A DNA stretch of 64,000 nucleotides from an uncultured Erwinia sp. GTDB lineage: Bacteria; Pseudomonadota; Gammaproteobacteria; Enterobacterales; Enterobacteriaceae. Under the pieces are notes generated by a model. The model saw only the letters and a list, made by a program, of their open reading frames with translations. It did not search any database and had not been told where the DNA came from. Made by a program: the position numbers and the translations under genes. Of the stretch, positions 25,394 through 35,769 are shown piece after piece. The stretch covers positions 27,136-91,135 of the forward strand of contig CAJYIY010000006.1 in the NCBI GenBank assembly GCA_913775305.1, given 5' to 3'. How positions within the stretch are numbered: the stretch's first letter is position 1; every line of letters begins with the position of its first letter.

Positions 25394-26158
25394 TCATTCT
25401 CTGTCATCCGGCAGCCGGGTAATGCGCTGCTGCCGGGCTTCATCTTCATGCAGGGTTTTCATCGTGGTGAGAACAAACCCCAGATGGTGCTGAGCCGCTT
25501 TACGCGCCCGTTCCGGGTCGCTGGCGAGGATCGCCAGCAGCAGCTCTTCATGTTGTTCGGTCAGACGGGCAAAGATCGTTGGCACGGTGTACATCCGCTC
25601 ACGGCTGTGCGCCACCGAGCTTTGCAACAGGTCAAAGAATCCGCGCATGGTCTGTAGTAACACCGCATTGTGCGAGGCCTCCGCAATGGCCAGGTGAAAG
25701 CGTACGTCGGCCTGGTTGGCCATATCGGCTGAGATGCTTTCCTGCTGCTGGATGGCATCAAAGCAGCTCTGTAAGCGTTCTTTGTCAGCGGGCGTGGCAC
25801 GCAGCGCAGCATACCAGGCGGTACTGGCCTCAATCGCGTGACGCGCCTCCAGAATATCGTTGCGGTAGTTCGGGTCATCGGCAACCAGCAGCTTTAGCGG
25901 CTGCACAATGCGTTCTTCCGACCAGCGCGTATTGCCATCACAGAGCCAGGTGCCACCGCCGCGTTTGCTGTACAACAGCCCTTCACCAATCAGTGCGCGG
26001 ATAGCTTCACGCAGTGAAGAGCGAGAAACACCCAGCTCCTGTGCCAGCTGGCGCTCGGCAGGCAGACGCGCCCCCGGCTCCAGCTGATTTTGATGAATCA
26101 GGGTTTTAATGCGTCCTGCGAGTAGCAGTGTGCCTGAAGGCGGTGGCGTCAGGGTCAT
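25394..26158 (-). CDS. lldR: L-lactate-responsive regulator LldR (GntR/FadR family)
   Basis: A 254-residue GntR-family factor: winged HTH at residues 10-75 ([20 protein letters not shown]) and a C-terminal all-helical FCD effector domain with metal/ligand residues in [21 protein letters not shown] and [10 protein letters not shown]. In E. coli LldR both represses and activates lldPRD depending on L-lactate. Its ATG overlaps the lldP stop by four bases. Two palindromes matching the known operator type flank the lldP promoter. Confidence 0.92.
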   Translation of the reverse strand: MTLTPPPSGTLLLAGRIKTLIHQNQLEPGARLPAERQLAQELGVSRSSLREAIRALIGEGLLYSKRGGGTWLCDGNTRWSEERIVQPLKLLVADDPNYRNDILEARHAIEASTAWYAALRATPADKERLQSCFDAIQQQESISADMANQADVRFHLAIAEASHNAVLLQTMRGFFDLLQSSVAHSRERMYTVPTIFARLTEQHEELLLAILASDPERARKAAQHHLGFVLTTMKTLHEDEARQQRITRLPDDRE

Positions 26159-27807
26159 GGGATCATCCAGGTGAGCACGTAGGCTTGTAAAGTGGTAATG
26201 ACCCCTACCATACAGGTGAAAATCAGACTGTGCTTCACCGTAAAGCGGAACAGATCGGATTCTCTGCCCACCAGCCCCACAGCGGCACAGGCGATAGCGA
26301 TCGACTGCGGCGAGATCATCTTGCCGGTTACGCCACCGGTCGTATTGGCGGCAACCAGCAGCAGGTCCGATACGCCAATCTGCTGCGCGGTGGTGGCCTG
26401 TAGCGCGGCGAACAGGGCGTTAGAGGACGTATCTGAACCGGTCAGGAAGACACCCAGCCAGCCGAGGAACGGCGAGAAGAAGGTGAATGCGTGACCGGTA
26501 TGGGCCAGCGCCAGCGCCAGCGTGGCGGAGAGCCCGGAGTAGTTGGCAATAAAGGCGAAGGCCAGCACCATCCCGATGGAGTAAATCGGCAGCGTCAGAT
26601 CTTTCAGCGTACCGGCAAAGGTGCGCAGCGCATCAGACGGCTTCATTTTCAGATAGATGATAGAGATCAGCGCGGCAACGATAATCGCCGTACCGGTTGC
26701 GGACAGCCAGTCGAATTTATAGACCGCCGCGTACGGCGTGATAGCCGCTACCACCGGAGGCATTTTCGCCACCAGCTTATCGAGGAAGGGAACCGGAATA
26801 GTCACGACCAGGTGATAGAGCGCGCCACCCGGTGCAAACAGCGCTTTGAACGGCGGGATGCTCCACAGTGTGACGGTCGCGGTCAGGAACAGGAACGGCA
26901 TCCAGGCGCGGATAATCTGTCCGGGGCGATACTTCTCCACGTTCAGCGGCTGTACGGTGGCGTTGTCCGTGGGTTTAAAGCGGAAGATGCGCACCGGTTT
27001 CCACACGCGCAGGAACAGCGTCAGGCACACCAGCGAAACCAGCGAAGAGATAATGTCCGGCAGTTCAGGGCCGAGGAAGTTAGAGCTGAGGTACTGCGCC
27101 AGGGCAAAGGAACCGCCTGCCACGATCACCGCCGGCCAGGTTTCTTTAATTCCGCGCCAGCCATCCATGATTGCCATGATCCAGAACAGCACGATGATCG
27201 TCAGGAACGGCAGCTGGCGGCCCACCATCTGGCCAATTTCAAAGCTGTCCAGCCCGGTGACCTGACCTGCCACGATAATCGGGATCCCCATCGCACCAAA
27301 GGCGACCGGCGCGGTGTTAACGATCAGGCACAGGCCGGCGGCGTAGAGCGGATTAAAGCCCAGTCCGACCAGCAGGGCAGCGGTGATCGCCACGGGAGCA
27401 CCGAATCCGGCGGCACCTTCCAGAAAGGCACCGAAGGAGAAGCCGACAATCAGCATCTGCAGGCGCTGATCGGGGGTGATCGACAGGATAGAGGCGCGGA
27501 TAATATTAAACTGCCCGGTTTTCACCGAGATTTTATAAACAAACACCGCGGCGACGATGATCCAGGCGATCGGCCACAGCCCGTAGAAAAAGCCGTAAAC
27601 CACCGAGGCCAGCGCGCGATCGATCGGCATACGGTAGAGGAACAGCGCCACCATCAACGCCAGAACAACGGTGATCGTGGCGGCAACATACCCCTTCAGC
27701 TTGAGCTTAATCAGCGCAAAGAAGAAGAAGATGATTGGAATAGCGGCGATCAGGCTGGACAGCCAGATATTGCCGAGGGGATCGTAAACTTGTTGCCAGG
27801 GTTGCAT
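26155..27807 (-). CDS. lldP: L-lactate permease LldP
   Basis: Inner-membrane proton symporter for L-lactate (also D-lactate and glycolate in E. coli). The 550-residue protein, against 551 in E. coli, has about twelve to fourteen membrane segments and the family stretch [20 protein letters not shown], plus [12 protein letters not shown] and the [20 protein letters not shown] segment near the C-terminus. First gene of the operon; its promoter region carries two LldR-type operators. Confidence 0.94.
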   Translation of the reverse strand: MQPWQQVYDPLGNIWLSSLIAAIPIIFFFFALIKLKLKGYVAATITVVLALMVALFLYRMPIDRALASVVYGFFYGLWPIAWIIVAAVFVYKISVKTGQFNIIRASILSITPDQRLQMLIVGFSFGAFLEGAAGFGAPVAITAALLVGLGFNPLYAAGLCLIVNTAPVAFGAMGIPIIVAGQVTGLDSFEIGQMVGRQLPFLTIIVLFWIMAIMDGWRGIKETWPAVIVAGGSFALAQYLSSNFLGPELPDIISSLVSLVCLTLFLRVWKPVRIFRFKPTDNATVQPLNVEKYRPGQIIRAWMPFLFLTATVTLWSIPPFKALFAPGGALYHLVVTIPVPFLDKLVAKMPPVVAAITPYAAVYKFDWLSATGTAIIVAALISIIYLKMKPSDALRTFAGTLKDLTLPIYSIGMVLAFAFIANYSGLSATLALALAHTGHAFTFFSPFLGWLGVFLTGSDTSSNALFAALQATTAQQIGVSDLLLVAANTTGGVTGKMISPQSIAIACAAVGLVGRESDLFRFTVKHSLIFTCMVGVITTLQAYVLTWMIP

Positions 27808-27840
27808 GGCGGCGTCTCCAAAAACATTCTTTTTATAACC

Positions 27841-27859
27841 ATTTTGGTCAGACCAAAAT
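27841..27859 (-). promoter_or_regulatory. LldR operator, proximal
   Basis: ATTTTGGTCAGACCAAAAT is a 19-bp perfect palindrome apart from its centre base, built on the TTGGTCnGACCAA core of FadR-subfamily operators. It lies 34 bp upstream of the lldP start. Confidence 0.8.
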
Positions 27860-27966
27860 GGCGATTTCGGCTGTGCTGTCGCTGATAGTTAATATTTTGT
27901 GAGTATAAAACAACAGATGTGATGTCTATTTTGTCTTTTTGTGGCTGCTATTCACATTTTATCTAA

Positions 27967-27981
27967 ATTGGTCTGGCCAAT
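27967..27981 (-). promoter_or_regulatory. LldR operator, distal
   Basis: ATTGGTCTGGCCAAT shares the TTGGTCnGnCCAA pattern with the proximal site and is centred 124 bp from it, on the far side of the expected lldP promoter. E. coli lldPRD likewise has two LldR operators flanking its promoter and looping between them. Confidence 0.75.
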
Positions 27982-28208
27982 ATTGTAGCCCGGTGGTGAA
28001 GATTGATGATTGAAGCGGATCGGAACTGCCGATGGGATCCGCGCAGAGCAGAGCGGTGCTTTCTCCTACTCAGCGACTTTCTGCGCTGGCATAACGGCGT
28101 TGCTGCCCTTTTGTCGATGTGGTGTAAAGAGATGGCTTAAGCGCGATGAGTTGATTTCAGGCACTACACATTTCAGGCATTAGCGGTTATTATCCCGCCA
28201 ATAAATTT

Positions 28209-28227
28209 AATACGAATAGTTCTTATT
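28209..28227 (+). promoter_or_regulatory. Fur-box-like dyad upstream of the siderophore ABC operon
   Basis: AATACGAATAGTTCTTATT is a dyad (AATA-n-GAA / TTC-n-TATT) agreeing with the Fur consensus at 11 of 19 positions. It ends 31 bp before the ATG of the binding-protein gene. A weak match alone, but expected in front of an iron-uptake operon. Confidence 0.5.
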
Positions 28228-28258
28228 TATGTCATTGTTCTGATTCTCAGGAGAGATA

Positions 28259-29203
28259 ATGCGTTTTCCTCGGGCCTTAACTTCATCTCTGTTTGCGCTG
28301 TCACTTGCCTGTTCACCCGCTGCGTTTGCTGCCGCTGAAAGCTCAACGGTCAGTATCGTCCACGCTCAGGGCACCACGGTCGTCCCGAAAAATCCGCAGC
28401 GCGTGGTGGTGCTCAGTCCGGCCGCGCTGGATATTATCGATGCGCTTGGCGTAAAGGTGATCGGCGTCCCGAAAACCAGCGCCCACTACCCGGCGCACCT
28501 GGCCAAATATAACGGCCAGCAATATTTCGATGCCGGTACGCTGTTTGAGCCAAACTTTGAAGCACTGAGCAACGCAAAACCCGATCTGATTATTGCCGGT
28601 GCCCGCGCGCGCGATGCCTGGGGAAAACTGAGTGAAATTGCCCCGACGATCTCTCCCGACCTTGACCCGCATCACTTCCTTGCCAGCATGACCGAACGCA
28701 CCGAACAGCTGGGTGAAATTTTCGGCAGGCAGGAGAAAGCCAGAGAGGTGCTGGCCGCGTTTAATACCCAGATCGCCGACCTGCGTAAAGAATCTGCCGG
28801 CGCCGGTAGCGCGATGATGCTGATGGTCAACGGCGGCAAACTCAGCGCCTACTCTCCGGGTTCCCGCTTTGGCTTTATCTATGATGTGCTGGGCTTTAAA
28901 CCGGCTACCACCTTTGCTGAAACCGGCAACCACGGCAACGCGGTTTCGCCCGAGTTCGTGATGGAAGCCAATCCGGACTGGCTGTTCGTGTTAGATCGCG
29001 ACAGCGCGCTCGGTCGTAAAGATGGCAGCTCTGCGCAGCAGGTGCTGGATAACCCGCTGGTACGTAAAACCCGGGCCTGGAAAAAACAGCAGGTCGTGTA
29101 TCTGGACTCCGGTTCTCTCTATATCGCCGGTGGTCTGCAGAGTTACAGCCTGCTAATGACCCAGGTGAAGCAGGTGCTCGACAAGTCGAAAACTCAGCCG
29201 TAA
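28259..29203 (+). CDS. Ferric-siderophore binding protein (CeuE/FatB/VctP type)
   Basis: A 314-residue periplasmic binding protein with signal peptide (about 1-24, ending AFAA), followed by VSIVHAQGTTVVPKNPQRVV and the long-helix-linked two-lobe fold; the second lobe has SPEFVMEANPDWLFVLDRDS and LDNPLVRKTRAWKKQQVVYL, characteristic of the CeuE, YclQ and VctP group that binds catecholate siderophores. An AGGAGA site precedes the ATG. The stop abuts the ATG of the first permease, and the four genes form one operon. Exact ligand (enterobactin hydrolysis products, petrobactin or vibriobactin-like) is not determinable. Confidence 0.86.
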   Translation: MRFPRALTSSLFALSLACSPAAFAAAESSTVSIVHAQGTTVVPKNPQRVVVLSPAALDIIDALGVKVIGVPKTSAHYPAHLAKYNGQQYFDAGTLFEPNFEALSNAKPDLIIAGARARDAWGKLSEIAPTISPDLDPHHFLASMTERTEQLGEIFGRQEKAREVLAAFNTQIADLRKESAGAGSAMMLMVNGGKLSAYSPGSRFGFIYDVLGFKPATTFAETGNHGNAVSPEFVMEANPDWLFVLDRDSALGRKDGSSAQQVLDNPLVRKTRAWKKQQVVYLDSGSLYIAGGLQSYSLLMTQVKQVLDKSKTQP

Positions 29204-30163
29204 ATGAAATCCTTCGCCTTTACCGCAGGTCTGGTGCTGTTACTGGGCCTGACTATGGTCAGCCTGTTTGTGGGCGTCAGCCGCGTCACCCTCGTCAGTC
29301 TGTGGACCGATCCTGAAATGCGCGAGATCCTGCTGATCAGCCGCTTCCCGCGAACTGCCGCCCTGTTGCTGGCGGGAAGCGCGATGAGCGTTGCCGGTCT
29401 GATTATGCAGATGCTGACGCAGAATCGCTTTGTTGAACCTTCGGTGGTTGGCACCACCCAGTCAGCCGGTCTGGGCCTGCTGCTGGTGATGATTGTCAGC
29501 CCCGCCGCGCCGATTATGTTGAAGATGGGCGTGGCATCACTGTTTGCGCTGTTCGGTACCGCACTGTTTATGCTGCTGATTAATCGCATCAGGATGAAAT
29601 CCTCGCTGATGGTGCCGCTGGCGGGCATTATGCTTGGCGCAGTGTTCAGCGCGGTCACTACCTTCCTGGCGATGAAATTCGATCTGCTCCAGGCACTGGG
29701 AGCCTGGGAATCCGGTGATTTTTCCAGCGTGATGCAGGGTCGCTATGAGCTGCTGTGGGGCGTGGGCCTCATCACTCTGCTGGCCGCGCTGATCGCTGAC
29801 CGCTTTACCGTTGCCGGAATGGGGCGGGACTTCTCGGTGAATATTGGCCTGCGCTACCAGCAAACCATGCTGACGGGCATGGCGATGATCGCCCTGATCA
29901 GTGGCGTGGTGATCGTAGTGGTGGGCGTGCTGCCTTTCCTCGGCCTGATCGTGCCGAATATCGTTAGCCTGGCGCTGGGCGATAACCTCAGGCGTACCGT
30001 GCCCTGGGTGGCGCTGCTGGGGGCCATACTGGTGCTGGCCTGCGATATTATCGGTCGGCTGATTGTCCATCCGTTTGAAATTCCGGTCAGCGCGCTGCTT
30101 GGCGTGCTGGGTGCGGCAATTTTCCTCGTGCTGATTGTGAGGTCCAAACGCCGTGTACACTGA
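29204..30163 (+). CDS. Ferric-siderophore ABC permease 1 (FecCD family)
   Basis: A 319-residue FecCD-type permease with about nine membrane segments. Family marks include ISRFPRTAALLLAGSAMSVA near residue 45, TQNRFVEPSVVGTTQSAGLG near 84 and VGVLPFLGLIVPNIVSLALG near 245. It starts immediately after the binding-protein stop and overlaps the next permease gene by 11 bases. Works as a heterodimer with that gene's product; corresponds by order to CeuB/VctD. Confidence 0.88.
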   Translation: MKSFAFTAGLVLLLGLTMVSLFVGVSRVTLVSLWTDPEMREILLISRFPRTAALLLAGSAMSVAGLIMQMLTQNRFVEPSVVGTTQSAGLGLLLVMIVSPAAPIMLKMGVASLFALFGTALFMLLINRIRMKSSLMVPLAGIMLGAVFSAVTTFLAMKFDLLQALGAWESGDFSSVMQGRYELLWGVGLITLLAALIADRFTVAGMGRDFSVNIGLRYQQTMLTGMAMIALISGVVIVVVGVLPFLGLIVPNIVSLALGDNLRRTVPWVALLGAILVLACDIIGRLIVHPFEIPVSALLGVLGAAIFLVLIVRSKRRVH

Positions 30164-31130
30164 GAATTCAAACTCCAGCCGGTTCACACCGGCTCGGCGC
30201 CTGCTGCTGCTGAGCGCGCTGGTGCTGGTGCTGATGACGATCTTTATGACTCTTCAGCTCCACGGCAATATCGGCTACATCCTCAGGCACCGGGGGCAAA
30301 TCCTGGCCACCATGATTCTGGTGGCGTTTGCATCCGGCATCAGCACGCTGCTGTTTCAGACCATCACCCAGAATCGCATTCTGACGCCATCGGTGATGGG
30401 GCTGGAATCGCTGTTTGTCCTGCTGCAAACCCTGCTGATCTTTGCGCTGGATGTGGGCGGGCTGAGCATGCTGGGCAGCGTGGGGCGCTTTCTTGCCGAA
30501 GGGGCGCTGCTGGTAACCTTTGCCACACTGCTCTATCGCTGGCTGCTCAGTGGCTCCGGGATGGACCTGCACCGCGTCCTGCTGATTGGTCTGGTGTGCG
30601 GCACGCTGTTCCGCAGCGCCTCCGGGCTGATGCAGCGCCTGATGTCCCCCGGCGACTTTGCCGTGCTGCAAAGTCGGATATTTGCCACCTTTACCCGTGC
30701 CGACAGCGGCGTGCTGATGGTTTCCGCACTGATTATCGCGCTGGTATCGCTGGTGGTCTGGCAGATGCGCCACCGGCTGGATGTGATTGCACTGGGTGCC
30801 AGTTCAGCCACCGCGCTGGGTGTCGCCTGGCACCGTAACGTCACGGGTATTCTGCTGCTGGTGGCGCTGTTGGTGGCGACCTCCACCGCACTGGTCGGGC
30901 CGATGATGTTCCTCGGCCTGCTGATCGTTAACCTGACCTATCCGCTGATCGCTTCATGGCGACATCACTATCTGCTGCCCGGCAGCGTGTTGATTGGCAT
31001 GGCGACGCTGATTGGCGGTCAGCTGGTGCTGGAGCGCCTGCTCAGTATGGCCGGCACCCTGTCGGTGGTAATTGAATTTACCGGCGGTGCGCTGTTTATT
31101 TACCTGTTGCTGAGGAAGGCCAAAAAGTGA
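30153..31130 (+). CDS. Ferric-siderophore ABC permease 2 (FecCD family)
   Basis: A 325-residue second FecCD-type permease, paired with the preceding one. Membrane segments run through most of the protein; TQNRILTPSVMGLESLFVLL and LVGPMMFLGLLIVNLTYPLI mark the family. Its start lies inside the 3' end of the upstream permease gene and its TGA overlaps the ATPase start by four bases. By order it corresponds to CeuC/VctG. Confidence 0.88.
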   Translation: MYTENSNSSRFTPARRLLLLSALVLVLMTIFMTLQLHGNIGYILRHRGQILATMILVAFASGISTLLFQTITQNRILTPSVMGLESLFVLLQTLLIFALDVGGLSMLGSVGRFLAEGALLVTFATLLYRWLLSGSGMDLHRVLLIGLVCGTLFRSASGLMQRLMSPGDFAVLQSRIFATFTRADSGVLMVSALIIALVSLVVWQMRHRLDVIALGASSATALGVAWHRNVTGILLLVALLVATSTALVGPMMFLGLLIVNLTYPLIASWRHHYLLPGSVLIGMATLIGGQLVLERLLSMAGTLSVVIEFTGGALFIYLLLRKAKK

Positions 31131-31885
31131 TTGAAGTAAAAAATGTCAGTAAACACTACGACCAGCAGCCGGTTCTGCAGGATATCTGTGCTACTTTGCC
31201 GTCGAGCGGGGTGACCTCGATTATTGGGCCAAACGGCGCGGGCAAATCGACCCTGCTGTCGGTGATCAGCCGCCTGCTGCAGGCAGACAGCGGCAGCGTC
31301 AGGGTAGATGCGCTGGATGTCAGCGATGCCAACAGTGAAAAGCTGGCGCAGGTACTGTCGGTACTGCGCCAGGAGAATCATTTCACCAGTCGTCTGACGG
31401 TGTACGACCTGGTCAGCTTTGGCCGCTATCCTTACAGCAAAGGGCGACTGAACGCCGACGATCGCCGCCACGTTGACCAGGCGCTCGGTTTTCTGGATCT
31501 GGTTCCGCTGCAAAACCGCTATCTGGACGCGCTTTCCGGCGGCCAGCGCCAGCGCGCCTTTGTGGCGATGGTGTTATGTCAGGATACCAAATACGTGCTG
31601 CTGGATGAGCCGCTGAACAATCTCGATATGAAGCACAGCGTGGCGATGATGCGCCAGCTCCGACGCGCGGCGGATGAGCTGGGCAAATCGATTGTGCTGG
31701 TGATCCACGATATCAACTTTGCCTCAGCGTGGTCTGACTACATTCTGGCGATGAAGGGCGGCAGACTGGTGTTTCGCGGCACGCCGCATGAAGTGATGGT
31801 GCCGCAGGTGATTGAAGATATCTTCGATCTGCCGGTGACCGTCGAGGCGTTGAACGGTCAGAGAATCGCGGTTTACTACCGCTGA
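31127..31885 (+). CDS. Ferric-siderophore ABC ATP-binding protein
   Basis: A 252-residue ATPase of the FepC/VctC/YclP type. Walker A GPNGAGKST, Q-loop VLRQENHFTSRLTVYDLVSF, signature LSGGQRQRAF, Walker B YVLLDEPLNNLDMKHS and switch His in VLVIHDINFAS are all intact. The first codon is probably the GTG at 31127 (product begins with ValIleGluVal-like MIEVKNV), coupled to the upstream permease stop. It is the last gene of the uptake operon and converges on mdtI. Confidence 0.9.
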   Translation: MIEVKNVSKHYDQQPVLQDICATLPSSGVTSIIGPNGAGKSTLLSVISRLLQADSGSVRVDALDVSDANSEKLAQVLSVLRQENHFTSRLTVYDLVSFGRYPYSKGRLNADDRRHVDQALGFLDLVPLQNRYLDALSGGQRQRAFVAMVLCQDTKYVLLDEPLNNLDMKHSVAMMRQLRRAADELGKSIVLVIHDINFASAWSDYILAMKGGRLVFRGTPHEVMVPQVIEDIFDLPVTVEALNGQRIAVYYR

Positions 31886-31931
31886 CCGTCTTCTGGCGTA
31901 CAGCCTGGTCAGCAATCAGATCGCGTTTCGG

Positions 31932-31971
31932 AACGGATGCCGTGCTGCTGTTCAGCGGCGCGACATCCGTT
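31932..31971. terminator. Hairpin between convergent siderophore ATPase and mdtI genes
   Basis: AACGGATG (31932-31939) and CATCCGTT (31964-31971) can form an outer 8-bp stem, with a further inner GCTG/CAGC pairing. It lies in the 91-bp gap of a convergent gene pair, so it may end transcription from either side; long T tracts are missing, so termination is likely but not certain. Confidence 0.5.
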
Positions 31972-31976
31972 TGCCC

Positions 31977-32306
31977 TTATGCCAGCTTAATCAGTACCAT
32001 GCCCACCAGTAGCAGCAGCAGGCCAGTCCAGCCCTGACGATTCAGGCGCTGGCCGAACAGAATCCAGCCGGCGGCAACGGTGGCCACGATCCCGAAGCCG
32101 CCCCACAGCGCGTAGGCCACCGACAGGTCGATACCCTTTACCGCCTGAGACAGCGCGCTGAACGCCGCGAGCACCGCGCCCAGCGACAGCACGCCATAAA
32201 GCCTGCGGCGAAAGCCATCGGACAGTTTCAGAAAAATATTGGCGACGATCTCCAGCATAATAGCCGCAGTCAGCCACGCGGCGTGCATCCATTCAAACGC
32301 CGGCAT
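31977..32306 (-). CDS. mdtI: Spermidine export protein MdtI (SMR family)
   Basis: Half of the MdtJI small-multidrug-resistance heterodimer that exports spermidine. The 109-residue product starts [20 protein letters not shown] and contains [20 protein letters not shown], nearly identical to E. coli MdtI; the conserved Glu near residue 15 is the proton/substrate site. Four membrane helices. I use the ATG at 32306; the one at 32315 only adds three residues. It overlaps the 3' end of mdtJ by 14 bases, as in E. coli. Confidence 0.94.
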   Translation of the reverse strand: MPAFEWMHAAWLTAAIMLEIVANIFLKLSDGFRRRLYGVLSLGAVLAAFSALSQAVKGIDLSVAYALWGGFGIVATVAAGWILFGQRLNRQGWTGLLLLLVGMVLIKLA

Positions 32307-32652
32307 GCTGCACATCCACGGCTTTTTTCGCCACGCCGGTACCGGACTTAATCAACGCGATACCGACCACCAGCGTGGTCAGGCCGAGCAGTTTGGTCAG
32401 GGAAAGCGACTCTTCAAACAGCAGAACGCTGAACAGGGTAATAAACAGAATGCCGATCCCTTCCCACATCGCGTAGGCCACACCCAGGGCGATTTTCTTA
32501 ATCGAAAACGACAGGGTGATATAGGAGAGGGCGATCAATAGCAGCATTAAAAAATAGCCGAGCGAGTTGCCGCTGACACCGGACCACTTCATCAGCAGGG
32601 TGCCGGTAATTTCAAAGGCGATGGCCAGCGCCAGTAATAGCCAGTAAATCAT
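32293..32652 (-). CDS. mdtJ: Spermidine export protein MdtJ (SMR family)
   Basis: Partner of MdtI in spermidine efflux. The 119-residue protein has four helices, the conserved Glu in [20 protein letters not shown] near residue 14, and [20 protein letters not shown] typical of MdtJ. Its overlap with mdtI suggests coupled translation and equal stoichiometry. With speC (ornithine decarboxylase) also in the window, two steps of polyamine homeostasis are present, though at separate loci. Confidence 0.94.
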   Translation of the reverse strand: MIYWLLLALAIAFEITGTLLMKWSGVSGNSLGYFLMLLLIALSYITLSFSIKKIALGVAYAMWEGIGILFITLFSVLLFEESLSLTKLLGLTTLVVGIALIKSGTGVAKKAVDVQHAGV

Positions 32653-33075
32653 GATGCATCTTCCGTAAGATATGAATAGTGAGCCTCAACACGCTGGGTA
32701 ACCAGCGCAGGCTGAAACTGAACGGGCAAGTCAACGCACGGCGTGCGTCAGAGCTAAAACGGAAGAGCGGGACTAAAGCGCGTTGCGCCAGTGTTGTTCA
32801 CCGGAAGCGGAGTCGGGGAAAGCAAGGATGACAGTGAGAGTAGAGCGTTCGTTTCTGAACTGATTGTCCATAATATTTACAACTTATCCGCGTTGTTGCT
32901 TCTCGTCGGTGCGGAAAGAAAATTGTCCTCGGTAGTTAAACACCCGATATTTTTATCACGAGGCAAGGTTTTTAGCACGCCATTTGCAATTCTTTACGCT
33001 ACCCATCTGTTTTTAACCAGCTAATCAAACCGTTTAAAGTCAGTTAACTGGTGTTATCTACTGAATGGCCTGAGG
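32653..33075. other. Spacer upstream of mdtJI
   Basis: About 420 bp between mdtJ and the end of the next minus-strand gene. It should hold the mdtJI promoter. A 77-codon plus-strand frame at 32791-33024 lacks a ribosome site and recognisable sequence, so it was not called. No strong hairpin was seen. Confidence 0.5.
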
Positions 33076-33831
33076 TTACGATGATCGACAGTATTCGGCA
33101 AATATTACGCCTCTGTCGCTCATCGTGCTCTGCCAGCGGGCGGCGCCGGTGGCAAACCTGACATGATTGACGCCGAATCTTGCCAGATTAGCCTGCGACC
33201 AGGAGAACCATTTTTCCGGAAACTTTTCGCGGTAGTCGGCCTGTCTCTGCGGACACCAGGGCATATCGCTGCTGACGCCAATTTGCTGATAAAACTGCGT
33301 TTCCTGCTCCTTCAGTGCGATAAACTCCGGCGAAGCAACAAGCTCTCCGGGCGCGTGATCTTTGCCACCGGACTCCGTCGCGATGTCAGCGGCCGGACTG
33401 TGCAGGCTGCCGTGCCACAGCAGATAGGCGTTTTGAGTGACGAACTTATTTTTTCCTGCCGGGAAAATATAGTTGGCGCAGGCGGAAGCACAGACATTTC
33501 GCACTTCCACATCCACTTTACGCCTGTGAATTTCACGCCCCATCGCCATCGCTTCTTTGACATCGCCGCCCATGCTGTTGAAGGAGACTTTTTCCACTCG
33601 CCGCATTTCCAGCTGCTGGTGCAGCGCCGCGGCGGAGCCCTTAACAATTTCTCCGTCGAAGAACAGCGTGCCGTTGCGTACGGCAATCGATGGCGGCGAA
33701 CGCAGCACGCTGTCGTCATCAATATTAATTGGCTGCCACGCAGCGGCGGCGGCGGAGAACAGAGATGTCACGGTGAAACACAGCGCTGCAATCCGCATTT
33801 TATGTCGCAGAAGGGACTGTTTTACGTCCAT
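33076..33831 (-). CDS. Secreted ClpP-fold-like protein of unknown function (COG3904-like)
   Basis: A 251-residue protein with a signal peptide (about 1-31, ending AAAA). The central part resembles ClpP/crotonase-fold periplasmic proteins of the COG3904 type: EKVSFNSMGGDVKEAMAMGR, then VRNVCASACANYIFPAGKNK and AYLLWHGS. The Gly-Gly turn and the Ala-Cys-Ala segment take the positions of the oxyanion strand and nucleophile in ClpP, but the usual Ser is replaced (CASAC), so peptidase activity is doubtful. Cysteine pairs suggest disulfides in the periplasm. It stands alone; function not known. Confidence 0.7.
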   Translation of the reverse strand: MDVKQSLLRHKMRIAALCFTVTSLFSAAAAAWQPINIDDDSVLRSPPSIAVRNGTLFFDGEIVKGSAAALHQQLEMRRVEKVSFNSMGGDVKEAMAMGREIHRRKVDVEVRNVCASACANYIFPAGKNKFVTQNAYLLWHGSLHSPAADIATESGGKDHAPGELVASPEFIALKEQETQFYQQIGVSSDMPWCPQRQADYREKFPEKWFSWSQANLARFGVNHVRFATGAARWQSTMSDRGVIFAEYCRSS

Positions 33832-34080
33832 TTCGGCCTGGCTCCTTTATTTATCAATAGGCAAAGTATACATCCCGAGAGCGATCCGATGTGAATGTTG
33901 ACGTTCAGCGGGCATTGTCCGTCAGTGTCATGGCCCAACGAACGCGGCCAGCGGTGCTGCCCCGTTTTTTTCGTCCGGGTGAAAATTGACCGACGCGATC
34001 GCGTTTTTCTGGCCTGTGGCAAAGAAACGTTTCTCGAATAGCGGTATGTTAACCTACTTATCGGTGGTGGATAGCAGGGC

Positions 34081-35769
34081 ATGTACGAGTTCAATTTGGT
34101 TTTACTGCTGTTACAGCAGATGTGTGTTTTTCTGGTTATCGCCTGGCTGATGAGCAAAACCCGCCTTTTTATTCCGCTGATGCAGATAACGGTTCGCCTG
34201 CCGCACAAGCTGCTGTGCTATATCACCTTCTCGGTATTCTGCATTATGGGCACCTACTTCGGTCTGCACATTGAAGACTCGATCGCCAATACCCGGGCGA
34301 TCGGCGCGGTGATGGGGGGCCTGCTCGGCGGCCCGGTGGTGGGTGGGCTGGTCGGGCTGACCGGCGGTTTGCACCGTTACTCAATGGGCGGCATGACCGC
34401 CCTGAGCTGCATGGTTTCGACCATCGCTGAGGGGCTGATCGGTGGCCTGCTGCACAGTATTTTCATCAGGCGGGGGCGTATCGATAAGCTGTTCAACCCG
34501 CTGACCGCAGGGGCAATCACTTTTTTTGCTGAAGTGGTGCAGATGCTGATTATCCTGCTGATCGCCAGACCGTTTCAGGATGCGTTGCACCTGGTGGGCA
34601 GCATCGCCGCGCCGATGGTGGTGACCAATACCCTCGGCGCGGCGATGTTTATGCGTATCCTGCTGGATAAGCGGGCGATGTTTGAAAAATATACCTCAGC
34701 GTTTTCCGCCACCGCGCTGAAGGTTGCCGCTTCGACCGAAGGGATCCTGCGGCAGGGTTTTAACGAAGAAAACAGCATGAAGGTGGCGCAGGTGCTGTAC
34801 CAGGAGCTGGATATCAGCGCCGTGGCAATCACCGATCGGGAAAAGCTGCTGGCGTTTACCGGTATTGGCGACGATCACCATCTGCCCGGCAAACCGATCT
34901 CCTCGGGATATACCTGGCGGGCCATCGAAGAGGGCGAAGTGGTTTACGCCGACGGTAATGAGGTGCCGTATCGCTGTTCGCTGCATCCCCACTGTAAGCT
35001 GGCCTCCACGCTGGTGATCCCGCTGCGCGGCGAGAATCAGCAGGTGATTGGCACCATCAAGCTATATGAAGCGCGTAACCGTCTGTTCAGCTCGATCAAC
35101 CGCACGCTGGGCGAGGGGATCGCCCAGCTGCTGTCGGCGCAGATCCTGGCGGGCAAATATGAGCGGCAGGAGGCGCTGCTGGCGCAGTCCGAGATCAAGC
35201 TGCTGCATGCGCAGGTCAACCCGCACTTTCTGTTTAACGCCCTCAACACCCTGAAAGCGGTGATCCGCCACGACGGTGAACGCGCCGGTCAGCTGGTACA
35301 GTATCTGTCAACGTTCTTCCGCAAGAACCTCAAACGGCCCTCCGAAATTGTGACGCTGGAGAATGAGATGGAGCATATCAATGCTTATCTGCAAATTGAG
35401 CTGGCGCGTTTCCAGTCGCAGCTGAGGGTGGAGATGACGGTACCGCAAGCGCTGGCGAATCAGCGTTTACCGGCCTTCACCCTGCAGCCCATCGTGGAGA
35501 ATGCCATCAAGCACGGCACCTCACAGCTGCTGGGCTGCGGAGCAATCACCATTCGCGCCCGCAGTGAAGGACAACACGTTGTCGTTGAAGTGGAGGATAA
35601 TGCCGGGCTGTATCAGCCAAAAAGCAGCGGTAATGGATTAGGAATGAGCCTGGTGGATAAGCGCCTGCGCGCGCGATTTGGCGAAGGCTACGGGCTGGCG
35701 GTGAGCTGTGAGCCAGACCGGTTTACCCGCGTGACGCTGCGTCTGCCGATGGAGGAAACCGCTTGTTAA
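34081..35769 (+). CDS. btsS: Pyruvate-sensing histidine kinase BtsS (YehU)
   Basis: High-affinity extracellular-pyruvate sensor of the LytS family. Six N-terminal membrane segments form the 5TM-5TMR_LYT sensor (about residues 1-190), followed by a GAF domain (about 215-355) and a His_kinase/HATPase module with the phosphorylatable His in [20 protein letters not shown] near residue 382 and the ATP site in [11 protein letters not shown]. The 562-residue product is nearly collinear with the 561-residue E. coli protein. Its 3' end overlaps btsR by seven bases. Confidence 0.95.
   Translation: MYEFNLVLLLLQQMCVFLVIAWLMSKTRLFIPLMQITVRLPHKLLCYITFSVFCIMGTYFGLHIEDSIANTRAIGAVMGGLLGGPVVGGLVGLTGGLHRYSMGGMTALSCMVSTIAEGLIGGLLHSIFIRRGRIDKLFNPLTAGAITFFAEVVQMLIILLIARPFQDALHLVGSIAAPMVVTNTLGAAMFMRILLDKRAMFEKYTSAFSATALKVAASTEGILRQGFNEENSMKVAQVLYQELDISAVAITDREKLLAFTGIGDDHHLPGKPISSGYTWRAIEEGEVVYADGNEVPYRCSLHPHCKLASTLVIPLRGENQQVIGTIKLYEARNRLFSSINRTLGEGIAQLLSAQILAGKYERQEALLAQSEIKLLHAQVNPHFLFNALNTLKAVIRHDGERAGQLVQYLSTFFRKNLKRPSEIVTLENEMEHINAYLQIELARFQSQLRVEMTVPQALANQRLPAFTLQPIVENAIKHGTSQLLGCGAITIRARSEGQHVVVEVEDNAGLYQPKSSGNGLGMSLVDKRLRARFGEGYGLAVSCEPDRFTRVTLRLPMEETAC

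Noticed and set aside
26491..27885. 464-codon plus-strand frame opposite lldP
   Set aside because: Antisense shadow of a well-supported permease gene; the product is a low-complexity Arg/Gln/His/Gly-rich string typical of reversed GC-rich membrane genes.
32791..33024. 77-codon plus-strand frame upstream of mdtJ
   Set aside because: No ribosome site and no recognisable sequence; lies in the expected promoter region of mdtJI.
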